Below, piece after piece: positions 56,323 to 64,000 of a DNA stretch of 64,000 nucleotides. Made by a program: the position numbers and the translations under genes. This DNA comes from Chamaesiphon minutus PCC 6605 (lineage in GTDB: Bacteria > Cyanobacteriota > Cyanobacteriia > Cyanobacteriales > Chamaesiphonaceae). The stretch covers positions 496,001 to 560,000 of the forward strand of contig NC_019697.1 in assembly GCF_000317145.1 (NCBI RefSeq), written 5' to 3'. Positions within the stretch are counted from its first letter, which is position 1, and the number at the start of each line of letters is the position of its first letter. The notes beneath the pieces are model-generated. The model worked only from the letters and a program-made list of their open reading frames with translations. It had not been told where the DNA came from and ran no database searches.

Positions 56323-57225
56323 TTGTCTATCCCACTAGCTACAGTCGCCACTGAATTTCTAGAGCGTCCAGGACTCGCTCGAAGCACCGTTCAATCCTAT
56401 GAATTGAGCCTCATGCCGCTACTAGGAGAATACGGCAGTTATCCGATTGAAATCTTGAGCCGTTCGACACTAGCAAATTACCTAGATAACTTATCTCATC
56501 TAGCTTATACGACTCATCAACGACATCAAGCAATCTTACAAGCTTTATTCAACTTTGCAGTCGAGCAAGGTTACTTGAAAGTTAACCCTATCGCTCGACT
56601 TCAACGACGCAAACCCAATCTAGAACGGGGAGAGCATTTTTCAGATCGAGTGATTCGATATTTATCCCCAGCCCAAATCACCACACTTTATCAAGTAATC
56701 GACCATCACAGTCGGATGAAAGCTCTGGTGTACTTGCTACATCGCACTGGTGCCAGAATTGCAGAGACTTTAGCATTGAACCTAGAACAGATCGATTTAA
56801 TAGAGCGCAAATTTCAAGTGATTGGCAAAGGGAATAAAATCCGGTGGTGTTTCTACAGTGAAGATGCCGCAACGGTTCTAGAAAAATATCTAAAATACTA
56901 CCGTCACCCAGAATCGGATGCTTTATTTACCGCCCAAAAACCCGTCACCAAATTAGTCACCCGCCTGAGTTATCGCACAGCTCATCGTGACTGGACACAC
57001 CTAATTGAGAGCGCACCAGAACTCAATGGGATTAGAATGCACGACTTACGACACACCTTTGCTACCGAACGAGTTGGCTTGATGGGCATCGAGGAGTTAC
57101 GTGCCCTGATGGGACATACTAATATTCAAACCACTTTGCGCTATCAAAAAGTTACTTCTGAACGAGCAGAAATTGTCGCGCACTCAGCCTTAGATCGATT
57201 GGTGCAAGCCTCGAAAAATAGTTGA
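56323..57225 (+). CDS. Tyrosine recombinase (TnpI-type resolvase)
   Basis: This 300-residue phage-integrase family protein has a SAM-like N-terminal core-binding domain (AREFL-like ATEFLERPGLARSTVQSYEL) and a catalytic domain with R in RTGARIAETLALN, K in GKGNK, HxxR in MHDLRHTFATE, H in LMGHTNIQTT, and the nucleophile Tyr in LRYQKVT. The start is a TTG at 56323. In Tn3-family elements such as Tn4430 a TnpI-type recombinase resolves cointegrates; this is the expected role here. Confidence 0.88.
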   Translation: MSIPLATVATEFLERPGLARSTVQSYELSLMPLLGEYGSYPIEILSRSTLANYLDNLSHLAYTTHQRHQAILQALFNFAVEQGYLKVNPIARLQRRKPNLERGEHFSDRVIRYLSPAQITTLYQVIDHHSRMKALVYLLHRTGARIAETLALNLEQIDLIERKFQVIGKGNKIRWCFYSEDAATVLEKYLKYYRHPESDALFTAQKPVTKLVTRLSYRTAHRDWTHLIESAPELNGIRMHDLRHTFATERVGLMGIEELRALMGHTNIQTTLRYQKVTSERAEIVAHSALDRLVQASKNS

Positions 57226-57320
57226 ATTTAACGATCGCTAAACCTCCTAAAATAATGTTTTGGCGATCTACTGAATTTATGACAGAGTATGGCTTATACT
57301 CTGCCTTGGACAACTGAGTA

Positions 57321-60300
57321 TTGCCAGATCTGGCTGGAATTCCCAACGGCTTTATGACCGCTATCGAACGCACGGCTTATCCCCGCTTCAAATCTCAGGC
57401 AACTGTCAAGGAACTGACCGAAATCTATACACCATCTGCATCTGAGCTAATATTTGCCCAAACACAAGTCAAAAGTAAACGTGGGCTGCTGCGCTTATTA
57501 GTGATGCTCAAATCATTCCAGCGGTTGGGCTATTTTCCACCATCAGAAGCAGTCCCGCCAACGGTTGTCGGACACATTCGGGCTTGTTTGAATCTCAGTG
57601 CCAACGTCTGTGCCATCCCACCCGAACGTTCTCGCTACTATTATGCAGAGGCAATTCGAGCTTACTTGGGCGTTCATCCTTACGACCGTAAGGCTCAAAC
57701 TGCCATTGCTACGGCCATTGCACAGGCGGCCCAGGTGATGGAGTATCCTGCCGATTTAATCAATGTCGCAGTCGAAGAATTGGTCAAAGAACGTTATGAA
57801 TTACCAGCTTTTAGTACTTTAGATCGTTTAGTCGGTCATATCCGTACTGTCGTGAATAATCGCTTGTTTGGGCGCATTACCAATGCGATGACTCCCATCC
57901 AGCAGGCATTTGTAGATGATTTGCTAGCTACTTCACCCGCATCGGGATTAACCTTCAGTTTATTGAGAGCACCACCGAAAAGTGCTCGCCTATCTCACGT
58001 TCAAGCACTACAAGCTAAATTCGAGCAGATGCTCACCTGTGGGGATGTGCGCCAGTTACTCATCACTATTGCACCTGCTAAGGTCAAATCCTTTGCCGCT
58101 CAAGCCAAAGCCTTGGCTCTGACGGACTTGCGGGAGCTGAAACTAGCTAAACGTCGTGCTCTATTGATTTGTCTGCTCTACCGCGTCCAAGTCAAAACTC
58201 GCGACCATTTGGTGGAGATGTTTCTCAAGCGAATGCAGAAAATGCACCAGTGTGCCAGAGACAAGCTGGTAGAGTTACGCGAGCAGCATTTAGCTCAGAC
58301 GGCATCGATGCTGGGAGTCTTAGCTGAGATTTTACAGACATCAGCAGGCGAAACCGATACAGCTAGTTTGGGCGAACGAGTCCAATCTGTGCTGGAAACG
58401 CATGGGGGAGCCGTAGCTTTGTTGGAGCAGTGTGAAGAGATTACTGCTTACAATAGCGACAATTACTTGCCCCTAGTGTGGCGGTTCTACAGTCGTTACC
58501 GTTCGGTGTTATTTCCATTGGTGCGGGGCTTGGAAATCCAGTCCACCAGCCAAGACCTCTCATTGACGGCAGCTTTAACTGTCGTTTTGGCGCATGAAGA
58601 TCGCCGCTCCAAATGGTTGCCAGTGGATGATTTAGATCTGAGCTTTATGAGCGAACGCTGGCGGCGATTGGTGGTGGAGGAACATGAGGGTAAAGTGCGG
58701 TTGGTGCGACAGCAATTCGAGGTGTGTATCTTCACTTATTTGGCAGCAGAATTCAAAAGCGGTGATGCTTGCGTGGTGGGGTCAGAGAACTATGCAGACT
58801 TCCGCGAACAGTTGCTATCCTGGGATGAGTGTCAGCCGCTATTGGCAGATTATTGTCAACAAACCGGAATGGCTCCTACCGCCGCTCAATTTGTCGAACA
58901 GCTTCAGATCGAACTGACAGAGACAGCCACCACTGTAGACCAAATTTGCCAGGATGGGACGCAGATAACCATTAGTGCAGAAGGCGAACCAGTACTCAAA
59001 CGAATTGCTGCTGCGCCACCACCATCTGGAGCAAAGGAATTGGAAGCGGAGATCCTACAACGCCTGCCAGAGCGCAGTGTGTTGGATATCCTTTGTCATG
59101 TCGAGCATTGGCTCAATTGGGTGCGTCATTTTGGCCCAGTTTCTGGTTCTGAGCCAAAGATTGAGAATTCGGTCGAACGGTATATTTTGGCAGTATTTGG
59201 CTATGGTTGTAATCTGGGGCCGAATCAAACCGCACGACACACGCGGGGGAAAGTTAGTTCGCGGATGTTGGCTTATGTCAATCGCCAACATATCTCCATT
59301 CAACAGCTTGAAGCAGCGATGCGAGATCTGATTAATGCCTATAATCTGCTGGAGCTGCCCAAGTGTTGGGGGACGGGGAAGAAGGCTGCTGCTGATGGCA
59401 GTAAGTTTGAGGTTTATGAAAATAATTTGATGTCAGAGTATCACATTCGCTATGGTGGCTATGGGGGTATTGCCTACCATCATGTTTCCGATACCTACAT
59501 TGCTTTGTTCACCCATTTCATTAATTGTGGAGTTTGGGAGGCGGTTTATATTCTCGATGGCTTGCTCAAGAATACTTCGGATATTCAACCCGATACTTTG
59601 CACGCAGATACCCAAGGACAATCAACTACCGTGTTTGGATTGTCATATTTGTTGGGGATTAAACTGATGCCTCGGATTCGGAACTGGCAGGATTATAAGT
59701 TCTTTCGTCCCAGTCAGGATGCTGTTTACGAGTATATCGACCCGCTGTTTAAGGATGTCATTGACTGGCAATTAATTCGCACTCATTGGCAGGATTTAAT
59801 GCGAGTGGTGTTATCGATTCAGGCGGGGAAGTTTTTACCTTCGATGCTGTTGCGGAAATTAGGAAGTTACAGTCGGAAAAATCGTCTCTATCAGGCTTTT
59901 AGGGAATTAGGTCGAGTCGTTCGCACGATCTTTCTGCTCGAATATATTTCCGATCGTGGTTTGCGCCAAGAGATTACTGCCTGTACTAATATCGTGGAGG
60001 GCTACAATCATTTCCTAGACTGGATCTTCTTTGGGAAGGAGGGAATTATCACTGAAAACGATCCCGAACAACAGGAGAAGCGTGTCAAGTATCTCGATCT
60101 GGTTGCTAGTGCCGTGATTCTCCATAATGCGGTGGATCTGTCTGTAGTCATTCAGCAACTGACGGCTGAAGGGGTCAAGATCGATCGTTCGATGTTAGCA
60201 ACGCTGAGTCCTTATTTGACGGGTCATCTGAAGCGTTATGGCGATTTTGTTATCGATCTGCAAAGCATTCCTGCGCCATTGGAGGGCGCAATTCATCTCC

Positions 60301-60344
60301 CGATTGTCTCCGCTCTGTCGGAAGCCAATAACCTGGATGGATGA
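57321..60344 (+). CDS. tnpA: Tn3-family transposase
   Basis: This 1007-residue transposase has the Tn3 design. Its N-terminal DUF4158-like DNA-binding region is followed by helical domains and a C-terminal DDE core. The catalytic residues are D in AADGSKFEVY, D in LHADTQGQSTTVFGLSYLLG with the following LMPRIRNW, and E in CTNIVEGYNHFLDWIFFGKEG. The length matches the family. The frame starts at TTG 57321; an ATG 11 codons on is also possible. No disruption is visible. Confidence 0.95.
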   Translation: MPDLAGIPNGFMTAIERTAYPRFKSQATVKELTEIYTPSASELIFAQTQVKSKRGLLRLLVMLKSFQRLGYFPPSEAVPPTVVGHIRACLNLSANVCAIPPERSRYYYAEAIRAYLGVHPYDRKAQTAIATAIAQAAQVMEYPADLINVAVEELVKERYELPAFSTLDRLVGHIRTVVNNRLFGRITNAMTPIQQAFVDDLLATSPASGLTFSLLRAPPKSARLSHVQALQAKFEQMLTCGDVRQLLITIAPAKVKSFAAQAKALALTDLRELKLAKRRALLICLLYRVQVKTRDHLVEMFLKRMQKMHQCARDKLVELREQHLAQTASMLGVLAEILQTSAGETDTASLGERVQSVLETHGGAVALLEQCEEITAYNSDNYLPLVWRFYSRYRSVLFPLVRGLEIQSTSQDLSLTAALTVVLAHEDRRSKWLPVDDLDLSFMSERWRRLVVEEHEGKVRLVRQQFEVCIFTYLAAEFKSGDACVVGSENYADFREQLLSWDECQPLLADYCQQTGMAPTAAQFVEQLQIELTETATTVDQICQDGTQITISAEGEPVLKRIAAAPPPSGAKELEAEILQRLPERSVLDILCHVEHWLNWVRHFGPVSGSEPKIENSVERYILAVFGYGCNLGPNQTARHTRGKVSSRMLAYVNRQHISIQQLEAAMRDLINAYNLLELPKCWGTGKKAAADGSKFEVYENNLMSEYHIRYGGYGGIAYHHVSDTYIALFTHFINCGVWEAVYILDGLLKNTSDIQPDTLHADTQGQSTTVFGLSYLLGIKLMPRIRNWQDYKFFRPSQDAVYEYIDPLFKDVIDWQLIRTHWQDLMRVVLSIQAGKFLPSMLLRKLGSYSRKNRLYQAFRELGRVVRTIFLLEYISDRGLRQEITACTNIVEGYNHFLDWIFFGKEGIITENDPEQQEKRVKYLDLVASAVILHNAVDLSVVIQQLTAEGVKIDRSMLATLSPYLTGHLKRYGDFVIDLQSIPAPLEGAIHLPIVSALSEANNLDG

Positions 60345-60941
60345 AAGCTAGTTTAGGCAAGGCTTAGAGGTCTATCTTGCAGGTTTTTACACGTATCCTG
60401 TAGCTATCCCAACGTCGCAATCCGATTGCCGTGGAGATCGAACAGCCGTACTTTCCCTGCTAAAACGACATAAAGCCCTGGCTCACTAGTACTAGATTGC
60501 CAAAAGCTCGTCCCTGGCGCGATCGAGATAATCTGCGTCCCTGCTTGAATTTGCGTGAGATCTTGGGGTGCGATATCCGTTCCGAGAGCCTGAATGAGTC
60601 GATTGCCCCAGATAGAGGTAGCAGGAGGATTTTGAACCATAAATCGATCGACTATGCCTTTAACTCTGGTTTGCACGTTGCTTCAGTAGTTGCCTCTACT
60701 GGCGCGATCTGGCGATCGGATAAGTCAGCAATCGTCACATGATGCGATCTCATGACTCGATCGGGTGGACACTCGACAACGCCTGCGAACTTGCCTTCGG
60801 CTCCGATCTCTTCGAGCAACCGATTGATATGTCTGGGACTAACACAGATCTTAAATTCTTGGCACAAATGCTTGCTCAACCATTGTCCCGTCCACCGCGT
60901 AAAGGGGTAGCCCAATTCCTTGGGACTGGTACTGACTAGTA

Positions 60942-62231
60942 TAGAGCGGCGGAAATAAACCAAGTATCTAAGAGGTTAGAGGTTTACCCTTGTAAGTCCA
61001 TTTGAAGGGTTTGGCCATCGTAATGTTAAAGTAGTCCACAAACTCATGGATCCGGGCTTTCAAGTGATTTGTACTGGTAAAGCTACCGCGTCGTAACAAT
61101 TTCCGTACTAGAATCCCAAACCAGATCTCAATCTGATTCATCCAAGAACAATGTTTGGGCGTGTAATGAATCACTAGCCGATGGTTTGGGTCGGCTAAAA
61201 ATTGCGCTCGCGTCTCCATTGACTTCAAAATCCCCGACTGACCTTTAACACCCAGCTCCTGTGGAGTTGTCTCTAATCCGGCCACCAGCCTAACCAGCGT
61301 CTCGGATTGATGGGTATTGAGACAATCCATGACCAAATGGTATTTTGCGGCAGTGGGATATTGTGCTAAGGAACGGGTGACATGCTCGGCGAAATCAGCT
61401 TCGGTTCGAGTTGCGCCCACACTGGCCAACGCAATTCGACCAGTTGCCACATCGAAACTGGCAATTAATGATTGAGTTCCGTGTCGAGTATATTCAAACT
61501 CTACACGTTCGCACTGTCCTGGTTTCATCGGAATATTTGGCATAGTTCTCTCCAGTGCTTGAATCCCAGTCATTTCGTCCAGGCTGAGGGTGACTTCTCC
61601 TGTCAGCGCACGTTGGGGTGCTTGTTCGTAGACACGACAGATGTGTTCAACTTTGTGCCCCAATTCTGGGTCGGGGGGGGATGCAACCAGTAACTACTCT
61701 GGTGGGGTTTGAGTTCGGCTTCAGCTAGGAGTCTGCCCACATGTCGCTGGCTAATCGATGCGACGATGCCCTGTTTTATCAGTTCGGCGGCTAATTCTCT
61801 GCTCGTCCACTGACTGATGGGACGGCCGTACTGTTCGGGCGGGGCACATGCGATGGCGTATAGTTGTGTGATTTGTTCGAGGGTGAAGGTGGCTGGCGCA
61901 CCTGGTCGCACGGCATCCATCAGCCGCTCGATGGCTGGCAGTTGTCGATCCTTCAACTCCAACCATCTGTTTCGCCATAATCTACTCATATCCTTGCTAA
62001 TTTCTAATGTCTCAGCAATCTCACCGTGACTTTTCCCTTGGGCTGCCAAGACGATGATTTTGGCTCGGAGTGCGATTTGTTGTGGCGTTTTCTTGCGCTT
62101 GAGTAGTTGTTGTAGTTCGGCTTGTTCTACTTCATTGAGTGTAATTAGGGCAGCGGATAATCTTGGCATCCTCTGTGTTCCTCTCATTTTGATGAGCTGC
62201 TTTCAATCATAGGTCTATTTACGCCGCTCTG
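60942..62231 (-). mobile_element. IS630-type insertion sequence, 1290 bp
   Basis: The inverted repeats of about 20 bp match at 17 positions (TAGAGCGGCGGAAATAAACC at 60942 and CAGAGCGGCGTAAATAGACC read inward from 62231). The TA target is duplicated (60940-60941 and 62232-62233), with CTAG next to each end. It carries one transposase gene in two frames. It is inserted in the HTH gene. Confidence 0.87.
60968..62187 (-). pseudogene. IS630-family transposase in two frames
   Basis: The 5' frame (62187-61603) carries the HTH half ([58 protein letters not shown]). The 3' frame (to 60968) carries the DDE half: [22 protein letters not shown] and [15 protein letters not shown]. The two should join at YWLHP then [14 protein letters not shown], but an 8-G run (C on the coding strand) at 61673-61680 shifts the frame by one. 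It is either a homopolymer mutation or, as in some IS630 relatives, programmed slippage. Confidence 0.8.
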
Positions 62232-62909
62232 TACTAGTTCCTTGAGTCGCTTGAGGTAGTCGGATGTGACAGTTTTGGGACGACCGATCGGTTGGGTTTG
62301 CCAAGTGTGCGCTTGACCGGATTTAGCCACGAACATCCAGTGTCTGGCTGTCAGTGGCGAACAGTTGAGCTGCCGACAGATTTGAGTTTGGGTTTTGCCT
62401 TCATCTGCCAACAACATAATTTCGATCCGCTGTCGATATTCAGGAATTGTTTCGACTTCTAGTTGATTTTCTAGTAGGTGACGTTGAAATTTTGTTAAAT
62501 ATTTGGTAGTGAGTTGCTCCAAGTCGATGCGATCGATTTGAGTCATAATTTGGCTTCCTAACTCTGAATCTCAGCACATATTAGGCGATTTTTTCAGGTG
62601 TCACACTCTCGCTTTACTATTTCTTAATTTTCATGTTAATAATGACTAACATTTGTCAAACCTAGCATTTATATACCTGTGAATTCAGATTCTTTTTTAA
62701 GATTGTCATCAGCCATATGACTTAAATAAAACATCGATCTCGATCCAAACCTCGGAGCGATATCGATAGTATCGGCAATAGCTACAACCTGGTGTATTAA
62801 AAGTAACAAATGATTCTAAACTAAAGCGGATACATGACGGGATAACTTAGGTTACCAATGATACTGTTCGTGTCAAGAGATCGGATAAGTAATATTAAAT
62901 CGATTAATC

Positions 62910-64000
62910 ATGAAAATTGTTTTAGATACAGATAACGTCTTCACATATTTAGCTAAACTTAAATACTGTACTAATCTCGCGAAGGATACGAGCAAAACTT
63001 TAATTATTTCAGCAAAAAACTTTAACATCGCGATCGAATTTGAAGATGGCAGACATTTATTAGTCAAACAAGAGATTTTGAATGATTGTGGAGAAAGTCG
63101 AGGTGAATTTTGGACAGCTTGGCACATCAAGCAATTAGTCGATCGGTTTCCTAAGCTAGGCGAAAAAATTGGCAACTTTTTACCCGAACTACTACATTTC
63201 GATCCCGAAAGTTCAATTTTAATAGTTAACTATCTCAATAACTACAGCGATCTATATCGCTACTATCTCCAGGAAAATCAATTCCCGATCGAGATCGCTA
63301 GCGCGATCGGACAATTCCTGGCAACTTTTCACTCTCAGACATTTCAACAGCCAGATTATCAGCAATTTTTGGAGCGAGGACTCGATCGAGCCGATTTCCC
63401 AGACGCCAGCGAACCAGACGCAGATCGCCACATCGATACCGCGATGACAGCCACCGATATCATTTACCGTCTCAATCGGATTACGCCCCAAGTTTTTCAG
63501 ACAATGCCGATCGAGTGTCTGCAATTTTTTAAGCTGTATCAACGCTTCCCCAGCTTGACACGCGCCATCGCCGATCTGGGTGCCGCAATCTCACCCAGTT
63601 GTGCGATCCATAACGATCTCAAACTGAATAATATTCTGCTCGACTCCGACTGGAACAGCACCCAGTCGCAAGTAATTAGAGTCATCGATTGGGAACGAGC
63701 GAGTTGGGGCGATCCAGCATTCGATCTAGGCTGTATTTTAGGCAGCTATCTCGAAATTTGGCTGGATGGATTGGCAATTAGCAAGATGTTGAGTATCAAT
63801 GAGTCATTACAGCTAGCAGTAACGCCCTTAGAGCTGCTGCAACCCTCCTTATTTACCTTGGTGCAGTCATACTTAGCAGGATTTCCGACAATTCTGGCTA
63901 CTCGCCCCGATTTTCTCGATCGTGCGATCCAATTTGCGGGACTCGCCCTCATCCAACGCATTGAGATCTCGATCGATAGCCACCGCAGCTTTGGCGATCG
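62910..64000 (+). CDS. APH-like phosphotransferase, class V lanthipeptide kinase type (partial)
   Basis: The frame is open from the ATG at 62910 to the window end, at least 363 codons, so the C-terminus is missing. It is an aminoglycoside/choline phosphotransferase-like fold: the catalytic loop IHNDLKLNNILL (H-x-D-x4-N) and the metal-binding VIDWERASWGDPAFDLG are clear. The N-terminal RHLLVKQE provides the ATP-binding Lys. I recall close relatives in cyanobacteria followed by a HopA1-type gene, as in class V-like lanthipeptide loci. It is divergent from the HTH-exporter operon, across a 363-base gap (62547-62909) in which I see no convincing small peptide gene. Confidence 0.83.
   Translation, partial: MKIVLDTDNVFTYLAKLKYCTNLAKDTSKTLIISAKNFNIAIEFEDGRHLLVKQEILNDCGESRGEFWTAWHIKQLVDRFPKLGEKIGNFLPELLHFDPESSILIVNYLNNYSDLYRYYLQENQFPIEIASAIGQFLATFHSQTFQQPDYQQFLERGLDRADFPDASEPDADRHIDTAMTATDIIYRLNRITPQVFQTMPIECLQFFKLYQRFPSLTRAIADLGAAISPSCAIHNDLKLNNILLDSDWNSTQSQVIRVIDWERASWGDPAFDLGCILGSYLEIWLDGLAISKMLSINESLQLAVTPLELLQPSLFTLVQSYLAGFPTILATRPDFLDRAIQFAGLALIQRIEISIDSHRSFGD

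Larger units (their letters stand above)
55709..60410. mobile_element. Tn3-family transposon, 4702 bp, intact
   Basis: The 47-bp terminal inverted repeats are perfect (starting GGGATAGCTACAGGATACGT at 55709 and its complement ending at 60410). A 5-bp duplication AACGT flanks them (55704-55708 and 60411-60415), as expected for Tn3 elements. It carries an XRE/zinc-ribbon regulator, a tyrosine recombinase (TnpI type) and a 1007-residue transposase. All frames are open, so it looks recent and potentially active. The 95-base gap 57226-57320 and the 56240-56322 gap are candidates for the resolution site. Confidence 0.93.
53126..60640 (-). pseudogene. cNMP-C39-ABC exporter gene split by a Tn3-type transposon
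   Basis: The 5' part (60640-60411) encodes the first 76 residues, including the start of a cyclic-nucleotide-binding-like domain (PGLYVVLAGKVRLFDLHGNR). The 3' part (55703-53126) continues in frame (TVGKSFGASTLFAADE) after removing 55704-60410, giving about 935 residues. Next come a C39 peptidase domain with catalytic Cys in QHSASDCSAACVVM and His in HWEGNHYVVV, six membrane helices, and an ABC ATPase (GRSGSGKTT, SGGQRQRLAIARAL). The order cNMP-C39-ABC is that of HetC. The 3' part is open from a GTG at 55762 in the transposon end, so a shortened exporter could still be made. The 5' start lies 11 bases after the HTH gene stop. Confidence 0.88.
60652..62546 (-). pseudogene. HTH protein gene upstream of the exporter, split by an IS630-type element
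   Basis: The 5' part (62546-62234) and 3' part (60939-60652) join in frame when the element at 60942-62231 and one TA are removed (KRLKELVLVSTSPKELGYPF), giving 200 residues. It contains two IS630-like helix-turn-helix segments (RIEIMLLADEGKTQTQICRQ and RWTGQWLSKHLCQEFKICVS...RHINRLLEE) but ends without any DDE domain. The stop lies 11 bases before the exporter start. It therefore looks like a domesticated transposase HTH acting as a regulator of the exporter operon, and it is now disrupted. Confidence 0.78.

Noticed and set aside
60652-60963. Separate transposase gene
   Set aside because: It is the 3' part of the HTH gene and joins exactly to 62234-62546 after removing the IS630-type element; it has no DDE residues.
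62547-62909. Precursor peptide gene between the HTH and kinase genes
   Set aside because: I looked for a small frame with a GG-type leader on both strands and saw none; the gap looks like a divergent promoter region.
1-64000. tRNA, rRNA or tmRNA genes
   Set aside because: I scanned for T-loop-like GGTTCGAATCC motifs and rRNA-like blocks and saw none that fold into a cloverleaf; the eye could miss a divergent one.

Overview
The window is chromosomal DNA of a cyanobacterium. It carries ndhL, CO2-uptake type NDH-1 subunits, a thylakoid-type thioredoxin (HCF164/TxlA-like) and an ndhL-DUF3007-trpA block, all typical of cyanobacteria. The HIP1 octamer GCGATCGC and strings of CGATCG are extremely frequent. 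The density of GATCGATCG suggests something close to Chamaesiphon, but that genus guess is weak. No tRNA, rRNA or CRISPR array was seen.

1-5.0 kb: a minus-strand unit ndhF, exported beta-carbonic anhydrase, ndhD, reading out of the left edge; this looks like a CO2-uptake NDH-1 locus. 5.0-23.3 kb: ordinary core genes (alpha/beta hydrolases, FCP1-like phosphatase, moaA, glycerate kinase, gatB, coaX, argH, a GNAT protein, ndhL, DUF3007, trpA, Rieske lipoprotein, CDF transporter), with a small lipoprotein gene split by an IS4-type element at 15.4-16.8 kb.

23.3-42 kb: an accessory island. A SWIM zinc-finger gene (23.9 kb) and a WGR/HEAT-repeat gene (33.2 kb) are 7.6 kb apart but have matching sigma70-type promoters sharing an identical 15-bp -10 region that resembles the cyanobacterial LexA box. 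Between them lies a complete Type I restriction-modification system (hsdM, hsdS, hsdR, plus a DUF45 metallopeptidase). Next come two divergent genes with AAA-like NTPase domains, one fused to a WD40 propeller and one to an N-terminal helix-turn-helix.

42-49.8 kb: a TPR-like secreted protein, a leucine-rich-repeat protein, an M50/CBS protease, mannose-1-phosphate guanylyltransferase, a flavoprotein, a thioredoxin and a sigma-like protein, separated by arrays of 7-bp tandem repeats and long palindromes.

49.9-64 kb: a peptide-export locus. It has a cytoplasmic parvulin, a response-regulator/HlyD fusion, a cNMP-C39-ABC exporter of HetC-like architecture, an HTH gene upstream of it, and a divergent phosphotransferase that runs off the right edge. 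The phosphotransferase resembles the kinase component of class V-like lanthipeptide loci. The exporter gene is split by a 4.7-kb Tn3-family transposon with 47-bp inverted repeats and an AACGT duplication. The HTH gene is split by an IS630-type element at a TA. Removing each element and one target copy restores both reading frames exactly.

Repeats are a major theme. There is a family of about 61-bp near-perfect palindromes (five copies), period-7 arrays of several unrelated sequences, and a GTCCGC-type palindrome found both between genes and in frame inside hsdR.
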